A stretch of 37,868 nt of DNA from a bacterium (GCA_029012425.1 JAQXMB010000101.1:1-37868); one strand, 5' to 3'; positions 8,241 to 16,774 are shown, numbered from the stretch's first letter. Numbers and translations: made by a program. Notes: a model not told the origin generated them from the letters alone.

Positions 8241-8253
8241 CTGGTATTATCAG
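8241..8253. promoter_or_regulatory. GntR operator 2, downstream of the oxidoreductase promoter
   Basis: CTGGTATTATCAG is a palindrome matching TGGTnnnACCA with one change (ATCA for ACCA). It lies about 19 bp beyond the -10 box, where a bound repressor would block elongation or initiation. Confidence 0.65.
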
Positions 8254-8345
8254 AAAGTGAACACAAACTTGTTTCTTTGATGAGATGTGTTGTGGGAGGT
8301 GCATCTCACGGAAATGCCAATTATTATTTAGGAGGAGTGAAGAAA

Positions 8346-11150
8346 ATGGATATGGAGAAATACAATCAGTGGCCTGCGAATCATAAGCATGATGCGAACC
8401 CGAGCCAGGCAATCATTAAGCTGGGTAAGAAGATTACGGATGTAGCCGGTCACAAGCTGTTTGGGGTTAAGGTTGAAGATCCTGAGTATTGGGGTCTTGC
8501 AGAGATTATCACAGAGGAGATGGCTGAGGTGGGACTTACCATGAAGGTAAGACACCACTATACCCTGGATGAGATGTGCAAAATGAATCCGGACAAGGTG
8601 AAGAAGCTCGGAAAAGACGGATTCGAAAAGCTCCTTGAGGAGATGAGCTACATCGGACTGCTCGAGTATGACTACGGATATCATTATGATCACAACGGCC
8701 GTACGGCACCACAGTCGGAGCGCAGATATATTCTTCCGATGTTTGTTCCCGGATCGGCAGAGCTTTTCAACATGGAAGAGCTTCCGGATGGCAGCAATCC
8801 GCGTCTGAAGGATCATCCGGATGTCGCATCCTTCTTTGAGCGGATGACTTACATTCCGCTGGCAGGAATCACACAGATGATCCCGCCCGGAGGAGCCGGA
8901 GTCGGAATGCATGTAATCCCTGTTGAGAAGGCGATCTCGATGGAGAATCAGGCAATAGATATTGAGAAGCTGTCTTACTGGCTGAGCAAGTATGAGGGCA
9001 AGATTGGTGTCGGCCGCTGCAGCTGCCGTGCTTCAAGAAAAGTGATTGGTGACGGATGCGCGGATGATGATTACGGCTGGTGTATCGGAGTCGGCGATTT
9101 TGCCGATTACTGCCGTGAGACCGGAAAGGGTCATGATATCACAAAAGAAGAGGCGCTTGCGATTTTAAAGAGAGCTGAGGACAATGGTTTTGTTCATCAG
9201 ATTACCAATATTGACGGCGAGAACAAGATTTTCGGTATCTGTAACTGTAATGTGAATATCTGTAACGCACTGCGCACTTCACAGTTATTTAACACGCCGA
9301 ATCTTTCCCGCTCTGCATATGTAGCACATGTTGAGAAGGAAAACTGTGTTGCCTGCGGACGCTGTGTAGAGTATTGTCCCGCGGGTGCTGTGAAGCTCGG
9401 ACAGAAGCTTTGCGACAGTCAGGGCAAGGAGATTACCTATCCCCGTCAGGAGCTTCCGGATGCAACAAAGTGGGGTGAGGACAAGTGGGATCCCGATTAT
9501 CGTGACAACAACAGGATTAACTGTCACGAGACCGGAACGGCACCTTGTAAGACGGCTTGCCCGGCACATATCGCTGTTCAGGGTTACTTAAAGCTCGCAG
9601 CACAGGGCAAGTATCAGGAAGCCTTGGCATTGATCAAAAAGCAGAATCCGTTCCCGGCAATCTGCGGACGCATCTGTAACCGGCGCTGCGAGGATGCATG
9701 TACGCGTGGTACGATTGATGAGGCAGTTGCAATCGATGCAGTGAAGAAGTTTATTGCAGAACAGGATCTGAAGAAAGAGACAAGATATGTTCCTGAGGTA
9801 GTCATCCCCGCAAGTATCCATATGGATCATTTCGATGACAAGATTGCCATCATCGGTGGAGGACCGGCAGGACTTTCGGCAGCCTTCTTCCTTGCAGAAA
9901 AAGGATATCGCCCGACGGTATTTGAGAAGAATGAGAAGCCCGGCGGAATGCTCTATTACGGAATTCCTTCTTACAAGTTAGAGAAGGATATCATCGATGC
10001 TGAGATTGATATTTTAAGAGAGATGGGTGTCGAGATTAAGACCGGCGTTGAGGTTGGAAAAGACATCACGATTGATTCTCTTCGCGCAGAGGGATACAAG
10101 GCATTCTATATTGCAATCGGATGCAGCGCAGGACGCCGCCCCGGTATTTTAAATGATGATGCAGAGGGTACATATACAGCAATTGATTACCTCAAGGAAG
10201 CAAATACCGGTAACACCACATTCACCGGCAGGGTAGTTGTTGTCGGTGGCGGTAATGTTGCAATTGACGCAGCAAGAGTCAGCGCAAGAAGCGGGGCTGC
10301 TGAGGTGACTCAGCTTTGCCTGGAGTCTGAAAAGGAGATGCCCGCTTCCGCAGAGGAAGTATACGAGGCCGGTGAAGACGGCGTTATCATCAAAAACGGC
10401 TGGGGCCCGAAGGAGGTTCTTGTTACAGACGGTAAGGTATCAGGTATCGTATTCATGAAGTGCTTATCCGTATTCGATGAGAATCACAGATTCAGTCCGA
10501 AGTATGATGAGAACGATACCATCACGATCGCGTGTGACCGTGTGATTTTTGCGGTAGGACAGCAGATTGTATGGGGTGATCTGTTAAAGGGAACCAAGGT
10601 TGAATTCGGTCGGGGTAACGGACCGGTTGCTGACAGCCTGACATTCCAGACGGCAGAGCCTGACATCTTTGTCGGCGGTGATGTATACACCGGACCGAAG
10701 TTTGCAATTGATGCAATTGCACAGGGTCATTATGCAGCAGAATCACTTCACCGCTATGCGCACAACGGACATATGACGATTGGTCGTAACCGCTGGGAGT
10801 TCATCGAGCTGGATAAAGATAACATCAAGGTTGAAAGCTATGATAATTCTTCCCGTCAGGTGGAAGGCGTAGATGCAGCAATTGCAGCAAAGAAGTTCGC
10901 GGATGCGCATAAGACGCTGACCGAGGAGCAGGTAAAGATTGAGACGGCACGCTGCTTAGGCTGTGGTGCATCAATTGTAGATCCAAACAAGTGTATCGGA
11001 TGTGGTGTATGTACAACCAAGTGTGCATTTGATGCAATTAAGCTTCACAGAGATCATCCGGAGTGCTCTACCATGATTCCTGCTGAGGATAAGTTCAAGG
11101 CGATTATCCCGTACCAGTTAAAGCGCATGGTTAACATTATCAAGAAATAA
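8346..11150 (+). CDS. FAD/NAD(P)-dependent oxidoreductase with several Fe-S clusters (GltD-like fusion)
   Basis: 934 residues in a fused arrangement. The N-terminal ~320 residues resemble anaerobe ferredoxin-family proteins with clustered cysteines (GRCSCR at ~224-229; GICNCNVNIC at ~297-306). Next come a 4Fe-4S site CVACGRCVEYC (~334-344) and a GltD/DPYD-type Fe-S domain (CKTACPAHIAVQGY to CEDACTRG, ~401-455). The FAD loop IIGGGPAGLSAA is at ~502-513 and an NAD(P) loop VVVGGGNVAIDAA at ~631-643. A final 4Fe-4S pair ends the protein (~870-893). It probably moves electrons between NAD(P)H and ferredoxin or a bound partner; the substrate is unknown. The start at 8346 is chosen over 8277, which lies in the leader. 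hypA follows after 15 bp. Confidence 0.85.
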   Translation: MDMEKYNQWPANHKHDANPSQAIIKLGKKITDVAGHKLFGVKVEDPEYWGLAEIITEEMAEVGLTMKVRHHYTLDEMCKMNPDKVKKLGKDGFEKLLEEMSYIGLLEYDYGYHYDHNGRTAPQSERRYILPMFVPGSAELFNMEELPDGSNPRLKDHPDVASFFERMTYIPLAGITQMIPPGGAGVGMHVIPVEKAISMENQAIDIEKLSYWLSKYEGKIGVGRCSCRASRKVIGDGCADDDYGWCIGVGDFADYCRETGKGHDITKEEALAILKRAEDNGFVHQITNIDGENKIFGICNCNVNICNALRTSQLFNTPNLSRSAYVAHVEKENCVACGRCVEYCPAGAVKLGQKLCDSQGKEITYPRQELPDATKWGEDKWDPDYRDNNRINCHETGTAPCKTACPAHIAVQGYLKLAAQGKYQEALALIKKQNPFPAICGRICNRRCEDACTRGTIDEAVAIDAVKKFIAEQDLKKETRYVPEVVIPASIHMDHFDDKIAIIGGGPAGLSAAFFLAEKGYRPTVFEKNEKPGGMLYYGIPSYKLEKDIIDAEIDILREMGVEIKTGVEVGKDITIDSLRAEGYKAFYIAIGCSAGRRPGILNDDAEGTYTAIDYLKEANTGNTTFTGRVVVVGGGNVAIDAARVSARSGAAEVTQLCLESEKEMPASAEEVYEAGEDGVIIKNGWGPKEVLVTDGKVSGIVFMKCLSVFDENHRFSPKYDENDTITIACDRVIFAVGQQIVWGDLLKGTKVEFGRGNGPVADSLTFQTAEPDIFVGGDVYTGPKFAIDAIAQGHYAAESLHRYAHNGHMTIGRNRWEFIELDKDNIKVESYDNSSRQVEGVDAAIAAKKFADAHKTLTEEQVKIETARCLGCGASIVDPNKCIGCGVCTTKCAFDAIKLHRDHPECSTMIPAEDKFKAIIPYQLKRMVNIIKK

Positions 11151-11165
11151 AAAGGGACTTGAAAC

Positions 11166-11516
11166 ATGCATGAATTAGGTGTAGTTTTTTATGTGATAAA
11201 AGATGTGAACAAAATTGCAAAGGAGAATCAGGTCGAAAAGGTGAACGCTGTTGTTCTTGAGATTGGTGAGGTTTCGACCGTTGTGCCGGAGCTTTTGATC
11301 GACTGTTGGAACTGGGCAGTGAAAAAAGAACCGATTCTTGAGGGGGCCGAGCTTAAAGTGGAGACGATTAAGGCGGTGACACATTGTGAGGATTGTGGAG
11401 AAGATTATGAGACGGTAAAATATGCGAAAATCTGTCCACACTGCCAGAGCGAGAACACTTATCTTTTGCGAGGGAATGAGTTCAGCATTAAGGAGATAGA
11501 AGTACCGAATGATTAA
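11166..11516 (+). CDS. hypA: HypA-like nickel/zinc metallochaperone
   Basis: 116 residues, the usual HypA length. The invariant N-terminal Met-His-Glu (MHELG) that forms the nickel site is intact, and the zinc ribbon has CEDC (74-77) and CPHC (90-93). HypA delivers nickel to [NiFe]-hydrogenase. No hydrogenase subunit and no hypB, C, D, E or F occurs in this window; the gene sits 15 bp behind an FAD/Fe-S oxidoreductase under GntR control. It may serve a nickel enzyme encoded elsewhere, or a metal or electron function specific to its neighbour. The family assignment is firm; the role here is inference. Confidence 0.85.
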   Translation: MHELGVVFYVIKDVNKIAKENQVEKVNAVVLEIGEVSTVVPELLIDCWNWAVKKEPILEGAELKVETIKAVTHCEDCGEDYETVKYAKICPHCQSENTYLLRGNEFSIKEIEVPND

Positions 11517-11523
11517 TATGAGG

Positions 11524-11552
11524 GGGGCTGTGCATTGGGCGCAGTCCCTTTT
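11524..11552 (+). terminator. rho-independent terminator after hypA
   Basis: GGGGCTGTGC (11524-11533), loop ATTGG, and GCGCAGTCCC (11539-11548) form a ten-pair stem with two G-T pairs, followed by TTTT and, a few bases later, a second T-run. Confidence 0.85.
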
Positions 11553-11631
11553 GCCGTTTTTTAATATTTATTACGAAAACTTGTAGGAAAACATGGATCA
11601 AAATCGTTTGGTATGTGGAGAGGATCAGAGG

Positions 11632-12570
11632 ATGAAGAAACAAGAACAGTATATGACAAAAACGCCGGTGGTCTGGATGGGAGCATTAATATGCTGTATG
11701 CTGTGGGGAAGTGCATTTCCGTGCGTGAAGATCGGATATGGGCTGATGAACATATCGGCGGAAGACACGGCGACACAGATCTTATATGCAGGTTGTCGGT
11801 TTACGCTTGCGGGAATACTAACCATAGTCATCGGCAGTGTGATGCAAAGACGCCTGTTAATCCCAAAGAAAAACCAGCTTGGAAAGATCACCTGGCTTTC
11901 CTTGTTACAGACGGTTTTGCAATATCTGTTCTTCTATGTGGGACTTGCCCATACAAGCGGAGTAAAAGCATCGATTATCGAAGGCGTGAATGTATTTGTG
12001 GCGATGCTCGTTGCGGGGTATCTCTTTAAGCAGGAACAGGTGACGCTTCGAAAAATGGCCGGCTGCTGTATCGGATTTTTGGGTGTGATTTTGGTAAATC
12101 TTGCAGGTGGAACCATTGAGGCCGGATTCCATCTGACCGGAGAAGGATTTATCTTTTTATCAACCTTCGCCTATGCATTTTCATCTGTATACATGAAACG
12201 ATATGCAAAGGATAACGATCCGGTTCTGCTAAGCGGCTATCAGTTTCTGCTCGGAGGAATCATCATGGTTGTCTGTGGAGCTGCTGTTGGCGGAAGATTG
12301 ACGGTGTTTTCACGGGCAGCAGCAGGAATGTTGGTTTATCTGTCTCTTGTATCGGCAGTAGCCTATTCGATCTGGGGGATTCTTCTCAAATACAATCCGG
12401 TATCGCGCGTTGCAGTGTTCGGGTTTATGAATCCGGTCTGTGGCGTGATGCTCTCGGCTGTTTTACTCAAAGAGGGCAATTCGTTGGGAATCAATGGTAT
12501 CATCGCGCTGATACTTGTATGTGTGGGTATTTATATGGTAAATTGGGGACAGAATAAGACAAATGATTAA
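11632..12570 (+). CDS. EamA/DMT family metabolite transporter
   Basis: About 312 residues with ten hydrophobic segments arranged as two EamA repeats. The first repeat opens with MGALICCMLWGSAFPCVKIG, the second with LTGEGFIFLSTFAYAFSSVYMKRY, both typical of drug/metabolite transporters. It probably exports amino acids or related metabolites; the substrate cannot be told. An in-frame ATG at 11593 is possible, but the ATG at 11632 has GGAGAGGA (11617-11624) seven bases upstream. The lipoprotein gene follows after 13 bp, so the exporter may be cotranscribed with acyltransferase cassette A. Confidence 0.85.
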   Translation: MKKQEQYMTKTPVVWMGALICCMLWGSAFPCVKIGYGLMNISAEDTATQILYAGCRFTLAGILTIVIGSVMQRRLLIPKKNQLGKITWLSLLQTVLQYLFFYVGLAHTSGVKASIIEGVNVFVAMLVAGYLFKQEQVTLRKMAGCCIGFLGVILVNLAGGTIEAGFHLTGEGFIFLSTFAYAFSSVYMKRYAKDNDPVLLSGYQFLLGGIIMVVCGAAVGGRLTVFSRAAAGMLVYLSLVSAVAYSIWGILLKYNPVSRVAVFGFMNPVCGVMLSAVLLKEGNSLGINGIIALILVCVGIYMVNWGQNKTND

Positions 12571-12583
12571 GGAGAAAGAAATC

Positions 12584-13138
12584 ATGAAGAAAAAGATTTT
12601 TGCAATGTTACTTGTGGTTGGAATGATTTTTACAGCAGTCGGATGCGCAGGTAAAGGCGGTAATAATCAGGCGAGCCCTTACGCGGATGCAACAGAGGTG
12701 CTGACAACGGTATGGAACAATATGGGTGAGGTAGAATATCCGGTATTTGGCGGAAATTTTGAAAACAGCGTTGAGAACGCCCCCGGAAATCTTCCTGTTA
12801 CAGATACGGATACAATGACATATACACTGTTGGTGCCGGCAGATGTACAGGAAAAGGTGACAAGTGCTGCAACTGTGAATCATATGATGAATGCGAACAT
12901 TTTTACAGGGGCGACACTTCAGTTGGATGGAATGGATGCAAAAGATGCGGCAGAGAAGATCAAAGAAAGCTTTCTTGCCAACCAGTTTATGTGTGGTGTC
13001 CCGGATAAGCTGATCGTTGTCACAACGGGTAATTTTGTCGTATTTGCATATGGCGCGACAGACAATGTAGATGCATTTAAGGAACAGGCAGGCAAGCTTG
13101 ATGGGGCGCAGGTAGTGGTAGATCAGCCTTATTTATAA
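12584..13138 (+). CDS. predicted lipoprotein of acyltransferase cassette A
   Basis: 184 residues. A lipoprotein signal peptide ends in TAVGC, with Cys21 as the acylated residue, so the mature protein should be anchored outside the membrane. The body has no motif I recognise. It is similar in size and layout to the DUF4358 lipoprotein that precedes the second MBOAT gene (31083-31601), including a cell-surface leader and a late GNFVVFAYG strand comparable to GKYVTLIIS there. The start is the ATG at 12584, nine bases after AAGGAG. The MBOAT gene begins 18 bp downstream, so a role supporting the acyltransferase is likely but inferred. Confidence 0.75.
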   Translation: MKKKIFAMLLVVGMIFTAVGCAGKGGNNQASPYADATEVLTTVWNNMGEVEYPVFGGNFENSVENAPGNLPVTDTDTMTYTLLVPADVQEKVTSAATVNHMMNANIFTGATLQLDGMDAKDAAEKIKESFLANQFMCGVPDKLIVVTTGNFVVFAYGATDNVDAFKEQAGKLDGAQVVVDQPYL

Positions 13139-13156
13139 TTGGTAGGATCATGTGAG

Positions 13157-14557
13157 ATGATTTTTTCAAGTATCACTTTTTTATTCAAATTTCTGCCCCT
13201 GTTTCTGATGCTATATTATCTGGCACCGGGGCGTACAAAAAATTATATACTGCTCGCAGGAAGTCTGTTCTTTTACGGATGGGGAGAACCGCGATATGTT
13301 CTTTTGATGGCACTTACGATATGTGCAGGGTATGCCCTTGGACTTTTGATTGAGCAGGCGAAGACAGACAAAGCAAAAAGAATGCTCACGGCGCTTGGCG
13401 TCGTGGGCTCTTTGGGTATATTGGGGTATTTCAAATATGCCGATTTTTTCATCGAAAGCTTCAACCGGGTGACGGGACTGAGCCTTCCGCTTCTTCGGGT
13501 GGTGCTTCCGATCGGAATCAGCTTTTATACCTTCCAGCTGCTCAGCTATCTGATCGATATTGCGAGAGGAGCGGTAAGGGCACAGAAAAGCCTGATCCAT
13601 CTTGCAACCTACATTGCAATGTTTCCACAGCTGATTGCAGGACCGATTGTAAGATATCAGGACATTGAAGCAAGCCTGATGAAACGGGAGCATTCACTTC
13701 GCCGGTTTTCCGACGGAATCATGCGCTTTGCAGTCGGACTTGGAAAAAAGGTGTTGCTTGCAGATACACTGGGAGAACTTGTTGTGGAATTCAAGACGGC
13801 ATCCGTGTATGATGTGCTTCTTGTGTGGCTGTATGCGCTTGCCGTTGCTTTGCAGATCTATTTTGATTTTTCGGGTTATTCCGATATGGCAATCGGGCTT
13901 GGAAGCATGATGGGTTTTGATTTTCCGGAAAATTTCAGACATCCGTTTATGGCCAAGAGTGTGACCGAGTTCTGGAGCAGATGGCATGTGACGCTTGGCG
14001 CATGGTTTCGGGACTATCTGTATATTCCGCTCGGTGGGAACCGGGTGAGCTTCGGGAAGTGGATTCGTAATATCCTCATTGTCTGGATGGCAACCGGTTT
14101 GTGGCATGGAGCAAGCTGGAACTTTGTGGCCTGGGGATTGTACTTTGCGGTATTCCTTGTGCTGGAGAAAAAGCTACTGTCGGAATTTCTGGAAAAGCAC
14201 GCCATATTTGACAGAATCTACATGATTGCTGTCTTAATCGTGAGTTTTCTCCTTTTTGATGCGGCAACAATTGGAGAAGCGGGAACTATGATTGCTATGC
14301 TTTTTGGAGCATTTGGCATACCGCTATATTCAAAGATGAGCCTGTTTCTTCTGAAGGATTATGGAATACTTCTCGGGATTGCCTGTATCGGAGCAACCGT
14401 CTTGCCGCTTGAGATGATTCGGCGGATGAAAAAGAGTGTTTTGGGAGAGCGGGCTGTCCGGATTCTGGAACCGTGTTTTCTTGTGGCGGTTTTACTGCTT
14501 TCAACTGCGTTCCTCATAAACGGTTCGTATCATCCGTTTTTATATTTCAGGTTTTAG
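13157..14557 (+). CDS. MBOAT family O-acyltransferase (AlgI/DltB-like), cassette A
   Basis: 466 residues, polytopic. Family hallmarks are FPQLIAGPIVRYQDI, YFDFSGYSDMAIGLG, FWSRWHVTLGAWFRDYLYIPLGG and TGLWHGASWNFVAWG; the two conserved histidines are at ~277 and ~317, the latter the expected catalytic residue. AlgI-type MBOATs move acyl groups, usually acetyl, from a cytoplasmic donor across the membrane to an extracellular polysaccharide, handing over to a DHHW/AlgJ-like protein, which is encoded next. A TTG at 13139 would extend the protein by six residues; the ATG at 13157 gives the usual MIFSS start. The protein is clearly paralogous to the one at 31643-33049. Confidence 0.93.
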   Translation: MIFSSITFLFKFLPLFLMLYYLAPGRTKNYILLAGSLFFYGWGEPRYVLLMALTICAGYALGLLIEQAKTDKAKRMLTALGVVGSLGILGYFKYADFFIESFNRVTGLSLPLLRVVLPIGISFYTFQLLSYLIDIARGAVRAQKSLIHLATYIAMFPQLIAGPIVRYQDIEASLMKREHSLRRFSDGIMRFAVGLGKKVLLADTLGELVVEFKTASVYDVLLVWLYALAVALQIYFDFSGYSDMAIGLGSMMGFDFPENFRHPFMAKSVTEFWSRWHVTLGAWFRDYLYIPLGGNRVSFGKWIRNILIVWMATGLWHGASWNFVAWGLYFAVFLVLEKKLLSEFLEKHAIFDRIYMIAVLIVSFLLFDAATIGEAGTMIAMLFGAFGIPLYSKMSLFLLKDYGILLGIACIGATVLPLEMIRRMKKSVLGERAVRILEPCFLVAVLLLSTAFLINGSYHPFLYFRF

Positions 14558-14567
14558 GAGGGAGTGT

Positions 14568-15686
14568 ATGAAACGAAGAACAAGAGATCTTGTCGTTGCG
14601 ATAGCAGCGATTGCTGTCATTGGTACAATTGCTGTCGCAGACATCATCCTTCCGGACCGGGAGATTTCTTACAGTGAACGGCGAAAACTTGCAAAACGAC
14701 CGGAGCTTTCGGTGGAAAAAGTATTTGTAGAGCCCGGAGCATCATCCTTTATGGATGCGTATGAGACATATGCCGCAGATCAGTTCCCGATGCGGGAATG
14801 GTTTCGGAGCCTGCATGCGGCGGCCTCGCGGTATTTGCTTGGAAAACAGGAGGTAGATGGATTGTATGCGGCTGACGATTCAATCGCAAAGCTTGAGTAT
14901 GAATTACACGAAGAGAGTATTTGCTGGTCAATGGATCGAATGAATGAGATTGTTGACAACTTCGTTGATGGCGGAAAAGTATATCTGTCAATCATTCCTG
15001 ATAAAGGATACTATTTGGCGGCAGATGCGAACATGCCGCAGCTTGACTACGACGAATTTTATGATACCTTTCAAAAAGGTGTTGCCTGTGATCGGTTTAT
15101 TGATTTGAGAGAACAGCTTTCGAAAGATAATTATTATCATACGGATTCGCACTGGAGACAGGAAAGTTTGCCGGAGATTGCAGCGTATTTGCTTGAACAG
15201 ATGGGTATGAGTGTGGAATTTGATTTACATCGGGAACAGTTCAGCGATTGTTTTGCCGGTGTGTTTGCCGGGCAGTATGCGCTGCCGGTGAAAAAGGACA
15301 GTCTTTATTACCTGACAGGCGATTCGATTGATGAGCTTGTGGTTACCTGCTATGACAGTGGAAAAGCGGAACGGATGGAAGTCTATGATTTTAAGAAGGC
15401 GAAGGAAATGGATCCGTATGAGTTGTTTTTATCAGGGTCGCGCGCGCTTGTCACAATTGAAAACCCGAAGGCCCGGTCAAATCGCGAACTTGTGTTGTTT
15501 CGAGATTCCTTCTCAAGCAGTCTTGCTCCGCTTTTGGCAGCGGGCTATCAAAAGATTACACTGGTTGATATCCGATACATCAGTCCGTCAATTGTTGGAA
15601 ATTTTGTGGATTTTCAGGATGCGGATGTGTTATTTTTATATAGTGTGCAGCTGTTGAATAACAGTGTGGGGCAATTTATTAAGTAA
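14568..15686 (+). CDS. DHHW/AlgJ-like extracellular acyl transfer protein, cassette A
   Basis: 372 residues. One N-terminal helix (about 8-27) anchors a domain facing outside. It carries DQFPMREW, the catalytic HTDSHW (191-196; a variant of the DHHW signature) and a later FRDSFSS (311-317) with the candidate nucleophilic Ser314. DHHW proteins are SGNH-like partners of MBOAT acyltransferases and finish transfer to the polysaccharide. The gene lies 10 bp after the MBOAT gene and starts after GGAGGG. Its paralogue is at 33113-34327, with matching blocks in the same order. Confidence 0.85.
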   Translation: MKRRTRDLVVAIAAIAVIGTIAVADIILPDREISYSERRKLAKRPELSVEKVFVEPGASSFMDAYETYAADQFPMREWFRSLHAAASRYLLGKQEVDGLYAADDSIAKLEYELHEESICWSMDRMNEIVDNFVDGGKVYLSIIPDKGYYLAADANMPQLDYDEFYDTFQKGVACDRFIDLREQLSKDNYYHTDSHWRQESLPEIAAYLLEQMGMSVEFDLHREQFSDCFAGVFAGQYALPVKKDSLYYLTGDSIDELVVTCYDSGKAERMEVYDFKKAKEMDPYELFLSGSRALVTIENPKARSNRELVLFRDSFSSSLAPLLAAGYQKITLVDIRYISPSIVGNFVDFQDADVLFLYSVQLLNNSVGQFIK

Positions 15687-15970
15687 AGAGCCGGCTTCGT
15701 TGTCTGGCCCATTCGGTTGCTGGTAATCGGTCATGCTACACATACAAAACCTGCCGCCGGCAGTGGTTGTAACAGGCAACTCTCCCGCACGCATGTCTGT
15801 TCTGCTTTCGTTGCCCGACCCATTCCGATGAGCCTTAGCAAACACTAACTCGTGTTCAGCAATGGCTTCCACGAGTTATAAGTCTCATCTCCATCGTGCA
15901 AAGGCAGCAGAATCAGACACGCTTTGCTCGCGTTGCCATCAAGATTACTTCCGGTGTCACTGCTTACGCT

Positions 15971-16167
15971 GCCGGCAAGAATTGTGGCAGTTCCCATCAG
16001 CTGCGATTTTTGTCTGGCGAAGTGCGAGCGAATCGTAAGTGCTCTGTCTGTCATAGCTGAAAGCCGAAGACTATGTGTGTGAAAGACACATCGAGTCGAG
16101 GCTGAAGGGACAGCGAGTCACCGGCAGGCAACCGGAGCAGTCTGATGGTGACACTGTCACAAGTGAA
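15971..16167. repeat. 197-bp direct repeat, copy 1
   Basis: Starts GCCGGCAAGAATTGTGGC and is roughly 90% identical by eye to copy 2. It contains potential stems ATGTGT (16073-16078) / ACACAT (16086-16091), and a long-range GACAG-cga-GTCACC (16109-16122) pairing with GGTGAC-a-CTGTC (16147-16158). This could fold as RNA from either strand. Confidence 0.8.
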
Positions 16168-16366
16168 GCCGGCAAGAATTGTGGCGGTTCCCGTCAGCTG
16201 CGATTTTTGTCTGGCGAAGTGCGAGCGAATCGTAAGTGCTCCGCCTGTCATAGCTGAAAGCCGAAGACTATGTGTGCGAATAGGACACATCGAGTCGAGG
16301 ATGAAGGGACAGCGAGTCACCGACAGGCAACCGGAGCAGTCTGATGGCGATACTGCCATGTCTGAA
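16168..16366. repeat. 199-bp direct repeat, copy 2
   Basis: Follows copy 1 without a gap. The ATGTGT/ACACAT stem (16270-16275, 16285-16290) is kept, while its loop is two bases longer. The second, long-range stem of copy 1 is partly lost here (GGCGAT in place of GGTGAC). A third unit appears to begin at 16367 but diverges after GCCGGC. Confidence 0.8.
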
Positions 16367-16384
16367 GCCGGCTGCTTGTAGCGG

Positions 16385-16443
16385 GGGCATGATCGTGCCC
16401 AATAACCTGACGGGACAATATTAGAATCTCACTCGGCAGTGAG
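16385..16443. promoter_or_regulatory. two palindromes upstream of the Dabb gene
   Basis: GGGCATGATCGTGCCC (16385-16400) is a near-perfect 16-bp palindrome, and CTCACT-CGGC-AGTGAG (16428-16443) a perfect six-pair hairpin. Both lie just before the ribosome site of the gene at 16469. They could be an operator and a leader hairpin; neither has a T-run. No convincing promoter was seen between them. Confidence 0.35.
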
Positions 16444-16468
16444 GTATGAGAGAAGAGAGGAGAAAATC

Positions 16469-16774
16469 ATGGTAAAGCATGTAATTTTATGGACACTGAA
16501 AGAAGAATTTTCAGAAGAAGAGAAGTTCAACATTAAGAAGGGAATCAAGGAAGGCCTTGAGGGACTGAAAGGACAGATTCCCGGTCTTGTTGAAATAAAA
16601 GTAGTGATTGACTGCCTGGAGAGCTCGAATGCACAGGTGATGCTTGATTCCACATTCACAGACGAGGCGGCACTAAAAGCGTATGCCGTTCATCCTGCAC
16701 ATGTGGCAGTCGCAGACCAAAAAGTGAGACCATACACAGCAACCAGAAGCTGTATGGATTATGAAATGGAGTAA
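16469..16774 (+). CDS. Dabb domain (stress-responsive alpha/beta barrel) protein
   Basis: 101 residues covering one Dabb domain from end to end. It opens with VKHVILWTLKEEF, typical of this dimeric ferredoxin-like fold, and contains the PGLVEIKVVID strand and the HPAHVAVADQKVRPY segment with the conserved His-Pro. Functions in the family vary (cyclase- or aldolase-like, often unknown). The ATG at 16469 is preferred to a GTG at 16439 because AGAGAGGA precedes it at normal distance and the family begins at this Met. The AEC transporter gene starts 9 bp after the stop, so the two are probably cotranscribed. Confidence 0.85.
   Translation: MVKHVILWTLKEEFSEEEKFNIKKGIKEGLEGLKGQIPGLVEIKVVIDCLESSNAQVMLDSTFTDEAALKAYAVHPAHVAVADQKVRPYTATRSCMDYEME

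Larger units (their letters stand above)
15690..16374. repeat. repeat-rich non-coding element with inverted ends
   Basis: The gap between cassette A and the Dabb gene (782 bp) holds no credible gene. It is bounded by AGCCGGCTTC (from 15690) and its inverse GAAGCCGGCT (16365-16374). The left half has an inverted repeat TAACTCGTG (15846-15854) / CACGAGTTA (15870-15878) and two diverged copies of a CGTTG...CCCATTC segment near 15698 and 15808. The right half is two ~197-bp direct repeats, listed separately. Minus-strand open frames across it are probably spurious. It resembles a dispersed intergenic repeat family rather than a single-copy region. Confidence 0.6.

Noticed and set aside
8277-8345. 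N-terminal extension of the oxidoreductase
   Set aside because: It lies in the leader after the operator, has no ribosome site, and the ATG at 8346 follows AGGAGG.
8328-8912. Minus-strand ORF of 194 residues opposite the oxidoreductase start
   Set aside because: It would cross the ribosome site and 5' end of a well-supported gene, and has no domain signature.
11166-11516. Evidence for a [NiFe]-hydrogenase locus
   Set aside because: Only HypA is present; no hydrogenase subunit or other maturation gene is in the window.
13157-15686. Alginate biosynthesis locus
   Set aside because: AlgI- and AlgJ-like genes are present but no alginate polymerase, epimerase or sugar dehydrogenase; the families are used widely for other polymers.
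15636-15872. Minus-strand ORF overlapping the end of the DHHW gene
   Set aside because: It runs through the repeat block into an established gene on the other strand and has no ribosome site.
15845-16359. Two minus-strand ORFs with a shared LTIRSHFARQKSQL stretch
   Set aside because: They are translations of the two direct-repeat units, lack ribosome sites and have no recognisable domain; repeat DNA explains the similarity.
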